Shown here piece by piece: positions 18,901-27,700 of a DNA stretch of 64,000 bases; within the stretch, counting starts at the first letter, position 1; every line of letters starts with the position of its first letter. A program made the translations under genes and the position numbers. Under the pieces are notes generated by a model. That model saw nothing but the letters and a program-made list of their open reading frames with translations, was not told the origin of the DNA and searched no databases. The stretch lies in the NCBI RefSeq assembly GCF_017641085.1, contig NZ_JAEPPI010000001.1, positions 62,001 through 126,000 of the forward strand. The letters are read 5' to 3'. The stretch is from Gracilimonas sp. GTDB taxonomy: Bacteria; Bacteroidota; Rhodothermia; Balneolales; Balneolaceae.

Positions 18901-21900
18901 CCGTTACAAGTGATCATGTAAAGGCAATTCCTTTTGAAGGCGGTACCGGAACGGAAGCTGATCCGTACCTGATCTCCACGGCAGCTCAGCTGAATGCAAT
19001 GAGAGATGTGTATTCCGAACAACCCTATACTTTAGATGGACATTTTAAACTGATAAATGATATCAACCTTAATGTAGCCCCTTATAACCAAGGTGAAGGA
19101 TGGGTTCCTGTTTCAAGAGGTGTGGGTATTAATTTTACAGGGACTTTAGATGGCAATAACCATGCGATTGATGGGCTATACATAAATAATAGTACCAATG
19201 AATATGTTGGGTTGATTGGGTTCCATTTAGGAACTGTACGCGATTTAAAGCTTACAAATGTAAATGTTACAGCCTCTAATGATTATGTTACTGGAGCCAT
19301 TGGCTATGTATCGGGTGGTGTGGTTTCTAATGTGCATGTAACAGGTTCGGTTACATCTACATTCCCTTCCACAGGTGGTGTAGGCGGTATCGCCGGAGCG
19401 CTATGGAATGATGGATCTATTACAGAAAGTTCTTTTGATGGGACGGTTACCGGAACCGAAGTTGGTGGTATTGCCGGTGATATTGAATCTGATGGGGATG
19501 ATAATACATTCATTAGCAAAAGCTATTCAACCGGATCAGTTTCAGGCGAAAGAGCTGGTGGTATTGTAGGTAGTGTAACTGATGGAGGTACAATTTCCGA
19601 CAGTTATTCACTGGCAACAGTATCAGGAAGTACTTTTGAAGGCGGTATTGTTGGCTTTAATGGAGCAACCCAAACCCATAATTACTTTGCAGGCACACTT
19701 TCAGACGTAGAGTCCAACGCCTACTGGAACACAGGTGGTGAGCAAACTACTGATGTTTCCACCGCTGCCATGAAAGACTCTCTTACTTTTTCAAATGCAG
19801 GCTTTGATTTTGCCAATACCTGGGCAATTGTAACAGGAGACTCTGTGAGTTATCCGTATTTACGGGCCAACCTGCAAAACCCCAAGCCGGGAATTCAGTC
19901 TTCAAATACTCCACCGGTTATCACATCCGTGAGTATAGTTGGTGAATTTAAAGTAGGAGAGACGATTACTGCTGAATATACCTATACCGATGCAGACGGC
20001 GACGCTGTATACGCGAGTTATACTTGGAATATCAATGATGGAGGATCCGATACGGAAGTAGGTACGGGGTCAACCTATACGATTAAAGAAAATGATAAGT
20101 TTGATTATATAAGTGTAATAATTCAATTAAGTGATGTTAGATCAACTGTAGTTAAACATTCATCAGAACATTTAGTGCACCTTTTTGAAAGTGGATTAGG
20201 TACAGAGGAAAGCCCATATCTTATTGCCACGGCCGACCAACTCAATGCAATAAGAGATGTGAACAGAACTGGTTTTGGTTTTAATTTGGACCTTCATTAT
20301 AAACTGATTTCGGACATAGATCTAAACGTTTCTCCTTACAACCAAGGTGAAGGGTGGGTTCCACTCTTCGATGAGAATTCTAATGATTTCACAGGTAACC
20401 TAGACGGAAATAATCACTCTATTAGCGGTCTTTTTATCGATATCAACGATGCTGGGAGTGTAGGGTTGGTCGGAAATCTGGAGGGAACAGTTAAAAACTT
20501 GAGGCTTATTGATGTGAATATTTCAAGCTATCAATCTTTAAATACTGGAGCTATTGGTTCAATAAATGGAGGTGAAGTTTCCAATATTCATGTAACTGGT
20601 ACGATAAGTACAACAGGTGCAACAAGTGGATTTGTAGGTGGCATAGCAGGATATTTGAAGAGTAACGGATCCATCACAGAAAGTTTATTTTCCGGTGATG
20701 TTTCAGGTTCAAATATTTATAAATCGGTAGGCGGGCTGGCTGGTCAAATGGTTTCTCTAGATGGAAACACGACCATCAGCAAAAGCTATTCAACAGGATC
20801 AGTTTCAGGGGGGAAACCAGGAGCTATTGTAGGCGATTCCTATGGTGGAACGATCTCTGACAGTTATTCACTTTCCAATATTATAAACACCCTCACTAGT
20901 GATGGTAGTATAATTGGGTCTGGCGATATAACTCTGGCCAATACCTACTTTGCAGGCACACTTTCTGGCGTAGAAACCAATGTCCTTTGGAATTCAAACG
21001 GTATTGAAACTTCGGGATTAACAGAATCGGCAATGAGAGATTCGATTTCATTTGCCAATGCGGGTTTTGATTTCACAAATACCTGGACAATCATGACCGG
21101 AGACTCTGTGAGTTATCCTTACTTACAAAATAATCCTCAGAGCCCAATTCCGGGTAAAGTAGAAGCGATTACAGCTCCTCTTTCATTATCTTTATCAATC
21201 CCAATGAGTGCCGTTCCGGGTTCGGAAATTGTTCTGTATGGCTCCGGGTTTAGCAAATCACCCTCCGAACATTCAGTTATGTTAACAAAAGTTGGAGAAA
21301 CTTCAGGTACCTCTGTAGTTCCCAAATCAGTTGCAGGAACAACACTTTTGACTATTAATCTGCCGGTAAATATGACGGGAGGAAAATATCAGGTCAGTGT
21401 TACCAATGAAAAAGGAACAGCTACTTTAGCAAAGACATTTTCCGTGATCGTTAAAGAAGGTAATGTAAGGTTAGATAGCCTGAATGCATCGGTGGCTGGT
21501 GTTGGTTTGTCAACTTCCAGTTTTGGAGATGTAGATGCAGATGGCGACGATGACCTTTTTATTTCCGGTGTAGATGGCGATAACTCATTTATATCTTCGA
21601 TTTACCTTAATGATGGAGTAGGTCATTTTACCGAAAGCACAAGTGATCTGGTTGGTTTGTACTATGGCTCCTCTGAATTTGGTGATATGGACGGTGATGG
21701 AGATCTGGATATCATCATGACAGGGCAGGAAGAAAATGGTACTCCAAACGCATTAATCTATAAGAATACACCAAGCGGCTTCACAGCCCTGGAAGCAACT
21801 AATTTGGAAGGAGTATTTGGTGGAACATCATCCTGGGGAGATATGGATGGAGATGGTGACCTGGATCTTGTATTGACAGGTAACAATGAGAATGACAGTA

Positions 21901-24458
21901 CGACAACAACGGTTTACCGTAATTTGGGCGATGATTCCTTTACGGCTAACCAATTGAGTGATACAGGATTAATTCTGGGGGCGACAACCTGGGGAGACAT
22001 CGATGGAGATGGTGACCTGGACCTTATCGTAACTGGAAGCAATAATAAAAGCGAATTGTTAACGAACATCTATGAGAATGACGGATCAGGCGCCTTTACA
22101 CTTTTAGAAGCTCAGCTTAAGGGTGTATTGAAAGGCGATATACAATTGGTTGATGTCGATCAAGATGGCATCCGTGACTTGTTACTTGCTGGTATCGATA
22201 CTTCAGCGCAGTTAGTCTCCTACCGTTATAAAAACAACGGAGATGGTTCTTTTACCCTTTTGAACAGCCAAGTCAATTGGATAGAGTTTGATATATTTGC
22301 AGAAGCTGGTTATTCAAAACTAACTGATATCGATGGTGATGGTGATTTGGATATCATGGTCTCCGGTATGATTTCAAAAGAAACTGCCACTACACTTGTC
22401 TCAGGATATACTGACGTGTTTATCAACGATGGATCATATACCTATTCACCACTTGGCCTTGATCTTGAGGATATGTACTACAGTCATTTGAATGTGAACG
22501 ATCTTGACAATGATGGAGATTTAGATCTTTTCATAACAGGGTCAAGTGAAGAAGGAGTTCAAGCTATTATTTATGAAAATACATACGGCGGTAAGTTCTA
22601 TTTCGCAGAAAATGGGGTTACCATCAAGGCCTACCCGGGAACACAGGTAGATGAAAGCGATGTGCTAAACTATGATTTGGATAAAGATGGAGTGGCCGAG
22701 GAAGTGACTTTTACACTTAGAGACCGAGATGGAATTATAAAATTGTTTGAGGCTGGCACTAAAAATCCCGAATTGGCAAGAACGGTTACGACCGGGATAA
22801 CCGATATGAGTGGCCTATTTTCTCCTTATACTAGTTTTAATCAACCTATTGGTCATTGGGATGTTTCTTCGGTAACCGATATGAGTTCTATGTTTAGCGG
22901 ATCATATTTTAACCAACCAATTGGTGATTGGGATGTTTCTTCGGTAACTGATATGAGTTCTATGTTTAGAGGGTCATATTTTGACCAACCAATTGGCGAT
23001 TGGGATGTTTCTTCGGTAACCGATATGAGTTCTATGTTTAGCGGATCATATTTTAACCAACCAATTGGTGATTGGGATGTTTCTTCAGTAACTAATATGA
23101 GTTCTATGTTTAGTGGTAGAACAAGTTTTGATCAACCAATAGGAAAGTGGAATGTTTCTTCGGTAACCGATATGAGTTCTATGTTTAGTTATAGAACAAA
23201 TTTTGATCAACCAATTGGCGATTGGGATGTTTCTTCGGTAACCGATATGAGTTCTATGTTTAGTGATGAAGCACGTTTTGATCAACCAATAGGAAAGTGG
23301 AATGTATCATCTGTAAAGAGCATGAGATCTATGTTTTCTTCCAATTATCTTTTTAATCAAGATCTAAGTTCTTGGGACATATCTGGAGTTGAAAATACTA
23401 ATTTTATGTTTTCAGGGGCATGGTCATTCAACAACGGAAATGCACCTCGGCAGAAAACAAAAATAGTAAATGGCAAAGAATTTGTAAGCACCTTGAATTG
23501 GAATGTCTCGCAGGTTACCAACATGGCCAGCATGTTCCAGGGAGCGAGAGCGTTCAATCAGGACATAAGTTCCTGGGATATTTCCAATGTGAAGTATTTT
23601 GATGCAGCACCGGATACCACAAATAAGCAGGTAAAAGTAAATACTACGACTCCAGGTTCTATTTCCGGATTCCTCGTAGGTTCAGGCTTAAGCTCTGAGA
23701 ATGCCAGCAAGATGTTCGTTGGCTGGAAAGACAAGATTAATAAGGCGGTTCAAAGTATTAATATCGGTAAGATTGAGCTGGATGCGCTGGGTGCAGCAGC
23801 ATTAAACGAAGTGCAGCAAGCTACAGGTATTCAGATCTCATGGGGTGGACAAGAAGGCGTGGACGATGAGCCGGTGTTTGCTGAACTTCCCAATCCGTAC
23901 GAAATTGCTACTGAAGATACCCGGATCCTCAAACTCTGGGAGTATGTAAGTGATGTGGCTACACCAGACAATGAGCTGGAGTTCAAATTCGATATCATTT
24001 CCGACTCGGTAGAAACGATTGGCTTCGATAACACCAACGGAGAACTGGCCATCACGGCCCGGGCCGATGCCGACACTTTCTTTGTAGCTATACAGGTGGC
24101 TAACAACGAGAACATCGTTTCGCTGGATACCCTGGAAGTACGCACCGACCCGAACTTTATAACTTCAGCTGAGCTTATGGCTCAGATTCCGGAGGACTTC
24201 AAATTGCATCAAAACTACCCGAACCCGTTTAACCCGACTACGGTAATTCGATACGGCGTACCGCAAAGCAGTGAGGTCCGCCTTGAAGTATTCGATATGC
24301 TGGGCCGTAAAGTAGCCACCCTGGTGAACGGTGAACGGCAGCGGGCCGGCTGGCATCAGGTTAACTTCGATGCCTCCCGACTGGCTTCGGGCATGTACCT
24401 CTACCGAATCGTGGCCGGTAAGTATGTGCAAACCCGCAAGATGATGCTGATCAAGTAA
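15936..24458 (+). CDS. Giant T9SS-sorted surface protein with GLUG, cadherin-like, FG-GAP and DUF285 repeats
   Basis: 2840 residues. Signal peptide 1-20 (SLWAQ). Two AIR9-like Ig domains at 28-128 and 133-232; GLUG-motif solenoid at 239-560 (GGLVGLNNSSITESYSAGTV style); cadherin-like domains at 562-885; another Ig-like domain and a second GLUG solenoid to about 1317; an Ig-like domain at 1325-1415; a third GLUG solenoid to 1732; an IPT/TIG domain at 1745-1840; FG-GAP/VCBS repeats at about 1847-2222 (DGDGDLDLVLTG, calcium-binding D/N pattern). BspA-type DUF285 leucine-rich repeats lie at about 2288-2560 (FDQPIGDWDVSSVTDMSSMF). A cadherin-like stretch leads to an 85-residue type IX sorting tail (HQNYPNPFNP, GMYLYRIVAG). 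It is a likely adhesin or matrix protein on the outer surface, coupled by ATGA to the receiver gene and led by leader B. Confidence 0.92.
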   Translation: MKKLILLLSLLLLNVTSLWAQFGPPPSGPIADFVEISGTLEVGETLTGRYEYNDPNGFPEDGSTYQWYRADDEFGSGWTAITGATDTLYTLVVADDGKYISFEVTPSNGTDTGMPAESMLEGPVGGGSGGGGNTPPVASNVSFSGTLEVGSTLTGSYDYSDADSDPESGSVYTWNRSDDGAGSGKTPIPTADAATYTLTSADEGKYISFSVIPGDGTEAGTQEESALQGPVAAEPTTPAVSFAGGTGSEADPYQVGTLEQLQALKDSPSLHFVLNNDLDASATSTWNSGEGFVPIGGSSPFTGSFDGQGFVITGLTVNRSTEDYAGLFAVIGDGGSVKNIGLEQLSITGGGNTGGLAGENNGTISGSYADGDVDGSAIVGGLVGLNNSSITESYSAGTVAGTQDIGGLVGLHSLGTISKSYSASNATGSANNVGGLIGFSYDNVENSFATGSVSGDTNVGGFAGNYNSGTVTKSFSAGSVTGSSNVGGFIGQKYISAAATNSFWDTQSSGQAAATGTGSTTGITGKTTTEMQTQSTFTGAGWDLTDIWVMSGYPSLKAFVGNTAPVVTNAVADFSVNEDSSVDPINFTDVFSDNEENDADLTYSLVSNSNTSLVLTSVDNTQDILGFLLQSNANGTTDITIQAEDSEGLTVQESFTITVNAVNDGPVFTLAGDQSSNEDAGEQTVENFLTVSSKGAADESAQVLSLAVESDNEALFSAQPSIDLNTGTLNYTASSDSSGTATVTVTLSDDGGAGNGGTDQTVKTFLITVNPVNDAPYAKITYGNPVVLNTSGLFSQALFIAYFEPGPSNESGQKPLEYAVSTEDSSLFEVQPEIVIAGTGYSGGYEYAGTLTFTPLQDTTGVAVVSVKVIDDGGTDNGGEDSYEIGFTITINQGNRAPLASNAGITGYPKTGKTIAATYDFSDADGDANAGASFQWYRQTTEWVNSSEVKSETKIVGAIDSLYTITTEDTFSELRVEVIPFDGTAYGDTVTSDHVKAIPFEGGTGTEADPYLISTAAQLNAMRDVYSEQPYTLDGHFKLINDINLNVAPYNQGEGWVPVSRGVGINFTGTLDGNNHAIDGLYINNSTNEYVGLIGFHLGTVRDLKLTNVNVTASNDYVTGAIGYVSGGVVSNVHVTGSVTSTFPSTGGVGGIAGALWNDGSITESSFDGTVTGTEVGGIAGDIESDGDDNTFISKSYSTGSVSGERAGGIVGSVTDGGTISDSYSLATVSGSTFEGGIVGFNGATQTHNYFAGTLSDVESNAYWNTGGEQTTDVSTAAMKDSLTFSNAGFDFANTWAIVTGDSVSYPYLRANLQNPKPGIQSSNTPPVITSVSIVGEFKVGETITAEYTYTDADGDAVYASYTWNINDGGSDTEVGTGSTYTIKENDKFDYISVIIQLSDVRSTVVKHSSEHLVHLFESGLGTEESPYLIATADQLNAIRDVNRTGFGFNLDLHYKLISDIDLNVSPYNQGEGWVPLFDENSNDFTGNLDGNNHSISGLFIDINDAGSVGLVGNLEGTVKNLRLIDVNISSYQSLNTGAIGSINGGEVSNIHVTGTISTTGATSGFVGGIAGYLKSNGSITESLFSGDVSGSNIYKSVGGLAGQMVSLDGNTTISKSYSTGSVSGGKPGAIVGDSYGGTISDSYSLSNIINTLTSDGSIIGSGDITLANTYFAGTLSGVETNVLWNSNGIETSGLTESAMRDSISFANAGFDFTNTWTIMTGDSVSYPYLQNNPQSPIPGKVEAITAPLSLSLSIPMSAVPGSEIVLYGSGFSKSPSEHSVMLTKVGETSGTSVVPKSVAGTTLLTINLPVNMTGGKYQVSVTNEKGTATLAKTFSVIVKEGNVRLDSLNASVAGVGLSTSSFGDVDADGDDDLFISGVDGDNSFISSIYLNDGVGHFTESTSDLVGLYYGSSEFGDMDGDGDLDIIMTGQEENGTPNALIYKNTPSGFTALEATNLEGVFGGTSSWGDMDGDGDLDLVLTGNNENDSTTTTVYRNLGDDSFTANQLSDTGLILGATTWGDIDGDGDLDLIVTGSNNKSELLTNIYENDGSGAFTLLEAQLKGVLKGDIQLVDVDQDGIRDLLLAGIDTSAQLVSYRYKNNGDGSFTLLNSQVNWIEFDIFAEAGYSKLTDIDGDGDLDIMVSGMISKETATTLVSGYTDVFINDGSYTYSPLGLDLEDMYYSHLNVNDLDNDGDLDLFITGSSEEGVQAIIYENTYGGKFYFAENGVTIKAYPGTQVDESDVLNYDLDKDGVAEEVTFTLRDRDGIIKLFEAGTKNPELARTVTTGITDMSGLFSPYTSFNQPIGHWDVSSVTDMSSMFSGSYFNQPIGDWDVSSVTDMSSMFRGSYFDQPIGDWDVSSVTDMSSMFSGSYFNQPIGDWDVSSVTNMSSMFSGRTSFDQPIGKWNVSSVTDMSSMFSYRTNFDQPIGDWDVSSVTDMSSMFSDEARFDQPIGKWNVSSVKSMRSMFSSNYLFNQDLSSWDISGVENTNFMFSGAWSFNNGNAPRQKTKIVNGKEFVSTLNWNVSQVTNMASMFQGARAFNQDISSWDISNVKYFDAAPDTTNKQVKVNTTTPGSISGFLVGSGLSSENASKMFVGWKDKINKAVQSINIGKIELDALGAAALNEVQQATGIQISWGGQEGVDDEPVFAELPNPYEIATEDTRILKLWEYVSDVATPDNELEFKFDIISDSVETIGFDNTNGELAITARADADTFFVAIQVANNENIVSLDTLEVRTDPNFITSAELMAQIPEDFKLHQNYPNPFNPTTVIRYGVPQSSEVRLEVFDMLGRKVATLVNGERQRAGWHQVNFDASRLASGMYLYRIVAGKYVQTRKMMLIK
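22830..23330 (+). repeat. Near-identical 72-75-bp DUF285 tandem repeats
   Basis: At least seven consecutive in-frame units of 24-25 codons, each with QPIG.W.VSSV..M.SMF. The DNA of neighbouring units is nearly the same; for example the stretch around GATTGGGATGTTTCTTC recurs almost unchanged. Such a tract can lengthen or shorten by slippage or recombination without a frameshift. Confidence 0.85.
24121..24458 (+). repeat. 3'-end module shared with the second giant gene, copy 1
   Basis: Encodes the type IX sorting tail. Compared by eye with 31708-32045 it shows 14 mismatches in 338 bases, most of them silent, whereas the upstream parts of the two genes are far more divergent. Confidence 0.85.
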
Positions 24459-24486
24459 GCCGAATTCTGATCACAGATCAATTCAA

Positions 24487-24518
24487 GCCTCACTCATTAA
24501 TTTGAGTGAGGCTTTTTT
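24487..24518 (+). terminator. Terminator of the first giant gene
   Basis: GCCTCACTCA-TTAATT-TGAGTGAGGC, a perfect 10-bp stem followed by six T. The loop and inner stem (CTCATTAATTTGAG) recur in the terminator at 32072. Confidence 0.88.
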
Positions 24519-24533
24519 ATAATCATTAAGTGA

Positions 24534-24645
24534 AATATAGGTACTTGTACCTATACGAATGAGTACTCCTGCCTATGGAATAAAAAGCTGATTAGTCGCA
24601 TCATTAAATGGGTATAAACCGGTTTGTTGGCACATAGGGTCAGCC
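24534..24645 (+). promoter_or_regulatory. Repeated leader, copy C
   Basis: ATAGGTA-CTTG-TACCTAT, a perfect inverted repeat at 24537-24554, then the invariant 21-base core at 24556-24576 with ATGAGTA and TACTCCT. Block 2 is more diverged: ATGGGTATAAACC, GTTTGTTGG and CAGCCCTTCATTAAATAAAT. The ATTCG arm of copies A and B is absent. The remaining ~140 bp up to the start at 24789 contain no recognisable gene. Confidence 0.72.
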
Positions 24646-24788
24646 CTTCATTAAATAAATGCTTCCTGAATGCATTAGATGTGATGTAACTCTCCCTTAA
24701 AGATCAAGCATTCCTCCCGCAATAAAGTAGTCACTAAAAATGTCGGGACTTTACTCATTTTTTCTAGAATAAATACATACCAAAGATT

Positions 24789-27700
24789 ATGAAAACCGTT
24801 ATTACGTTGGCGCTTAAGTCTCTCTTTTTTCTGTTATTCATTGGGGCGAATCCGGCCTTTGCTCAGTTCTCGGGCGGGTCCGGAACCGAAGGTGATCCCT
24901 ATCAGGTAGCAACGGCAGCCGACCTGGACAACGTCCGGAATTACCTGGGCAGCCATTTTATTATGACAGCCAATATTGATCTGACTACGGCTACCGGTGA
25001 TCCTTCGGGAGCCTACTGGAACGGAGGAGCCGGCTGGCGAGCCATCGGGGCGGATGATACAGAACTGTTTATGCCCATCCCGTTTACCGGAAGCTTTGAC
25101 GGTAATGGCCATACCATCCTTGGTTTACATATGGATCAGGCCGATAGCGTAGGTGTTGGGTTATTCAAATACCTGGGGAGTCCGGGAGCCATCACCAATG
25201 TAGGGCTGGCGGAAGTGGATATTACCGGTTTTACCAATGTTGGGGGCTTGATTGGCTCAACGGTAGTGGATAACCCGGAAACAGACCCGCTGCCAACGGT
25301 AGATTCGGTGTTTGTGACGGGTTCAGTAACCGGTGGTGATAACGTAGGAGGGGTGATCGGGAACCAGTTTGCCACAAACCTGAGCCACGCATGGTCTACA
25401 GCCACAGTAGTGGGAACCGGAGGGTTTGCCTATTACGGTGGACTTGTTGGATATATCGACGGGGGAAGTATTTCGGAAAGTTATGCCACAGGTACTGTAA
25501 CCGAGACATCAGGTTTTGGAGCTCAGGTAGGTGGACTGGTAGGTGGTGCCGGTGGTGGTATCGCCCTAACCATCAGTAACAGCTTTGCAACCGGGGCGGT
25601 AACGGGTTATGATGATGTAGCGGGCTTGGTTGGTGCGGTATTCGGAGGCGTAACCATTACCAATTCCTATGCCACCGGAGCGGTAAGTGGGGATGTTTCG
25701 GCGGTGAACCTGGGCGGGCTGGTAGGTTTTGAAGATGACTACACGCTGGGAGGCTTAGGCAATACCTACACCAGCAGCTACTGGGACTCTACCACAGCCG
25801 GGCAGGGAAGCAGCACAGGCGGTATGGGTAAAACCACGGCCGAAATGCAGACCCAGGGAACCTTCAGTGGCTGGGACTTTAGTGGCACCTGGGAGATGGA
25901 CGGCTACCCCGCCTTGCGGAATCTGGGCTTCGGGCCAACCAATTTTGCCCCCACAGCCAGTAACCTGGTGGTAAGCAATGACAACGATCCGGGACAGGCT
26001 CCCGAGGAAGGAGATGCCCTGTCGGTAAGCTATGAGTACAACGACGTGGAAGGCGACCTTGAATCGGGAACCACCTTCCAATGGTACCGGGCCGATGACG
26101 GAGCTGGCGCCAATGCGGCAGCTATATCTGGGGCTTTCAGTGACAGTTACACGGTGGCGGGTGCTGATGCCGGGAAGTTCCTGCGGGTTGATATCACCCC
26201 GAATGACGGCACCGATGCGGGAGCCACGGTCTCCAGCAGTTATGTGGAAGTAGTGGCCATAAACTCAGCACCTACTGTTACCAATGTCATTGAAGATTTT
26301 TCGGTAGAGGAAGATGCTACTCTTAGTCCTGTTGACCTTACGTTTATATTCAGTGATGCAGAAGACAACGATGCGGATCTGAACTATTCGGTAACTAACA
26401 GCAACTCATCCATTCTGAATGCAATCATTGATGGTAATAATAACCTGGTAGTGACCCTGGTAGCCGATTCATCAGGAACTGCAGGTGTTACTATTCAGGC
26501 GGAAGACAGTGAAGGACTTACCGCGCAGGATACATTTACCATTACTATCAATCCTGTTAATGATGCACCAGTAGTAAGCACACCAATTGCCGACGTAGCG
26601 GTTGATGAAAACTCTGGGGAATATCAGATTATCCTTAGTACTAGTTTTAGTGATGTTGAGAGTTCACCGGAAACGTTAACCTATAGTGTATCAGCAATTG
26701 ATAATCCATCGTTAGTAGGTGGCTTAATACAAACAGATACACTTCGATTATTCCCACAACAAGATCAGTTTGGTGTAGTAAATATTACGATCAATGCAAG
26801 TGATGGTGAACTTTCGGTTGAAGACACCTTTAAGGTAACCGTGAACGAAGTTCTTTCCGTAGATCCTGCAAATGCTTTCATCACTACATGGACTACTACG
26901 GGTGTAGATGAAACAGTAACTATACCAACAACTGGTGGCACAGAAATTACTGATTTTGAGTTTATTGTTGACTGGGGTGATGGTTCTATTGAGCGAATTA
27001 CAGGAGATGATCCGGATCCTTCCCATACTTACGCTACAGCGGGTACGCATACCATACAAATAGAAGGGACTTTCCCTTACATGAATGCGGGTGCAGATGG
27101 AGATCTGAATCAATTATCTTCTATTGAGCAATGGGGTAATAATGCATGGGAAAACATGGTGAACACCTTCGCCTGGGCACGAAATATGGTATACAATGCC
27201 ACAGATGCACCTAATCTGACGAACGTAACGTCAACTGCGGGAATGTTTTTTTCCGCTGAAAAAGTGAATAGAGATTTAAGTAATTGGAATACCTCCACCA
27301 TCACCGACATGAGCTTTATGTTTGATGGAGCCACCATATTTAATGGCAATATTACCACTTGGGATGTATCTAATGTTACCAATATGAAGGAAATGTTCCA
27401 GAATGCGGATTCCTTGAATCAGGACTTAAGTCAATGGAATGTATCTGCTGTAACCAATATGCAAGGAGTGTTCCAGGATACCGATTCTTTTAATGGCAAT
27501 GTTTCCACTTGGAATACATCGGCTGTAACAAACATGTTTGGTATGTTTGCAAATGCGGCTGCTTTCAATCAGCCTTTAGCAAATTGGGATGTAAGCCAGG
27601 TAACCGACTTTGGGGCAATGTTTTTGAATGCTGTTTCTTTTGATCAAGATATAAGTGATTGGGATATAAGTAGCGCCACCCGCTTGGATAACGGATCTTT

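Noticed and set aside
22830-23330. Regular 72-75-bp direct repeats, at first sight array-like
   Set aside because: The repeats are in frame with the giant gene and encode DUF285 units; there are no unique spacers, so it is not a CRISPR array.
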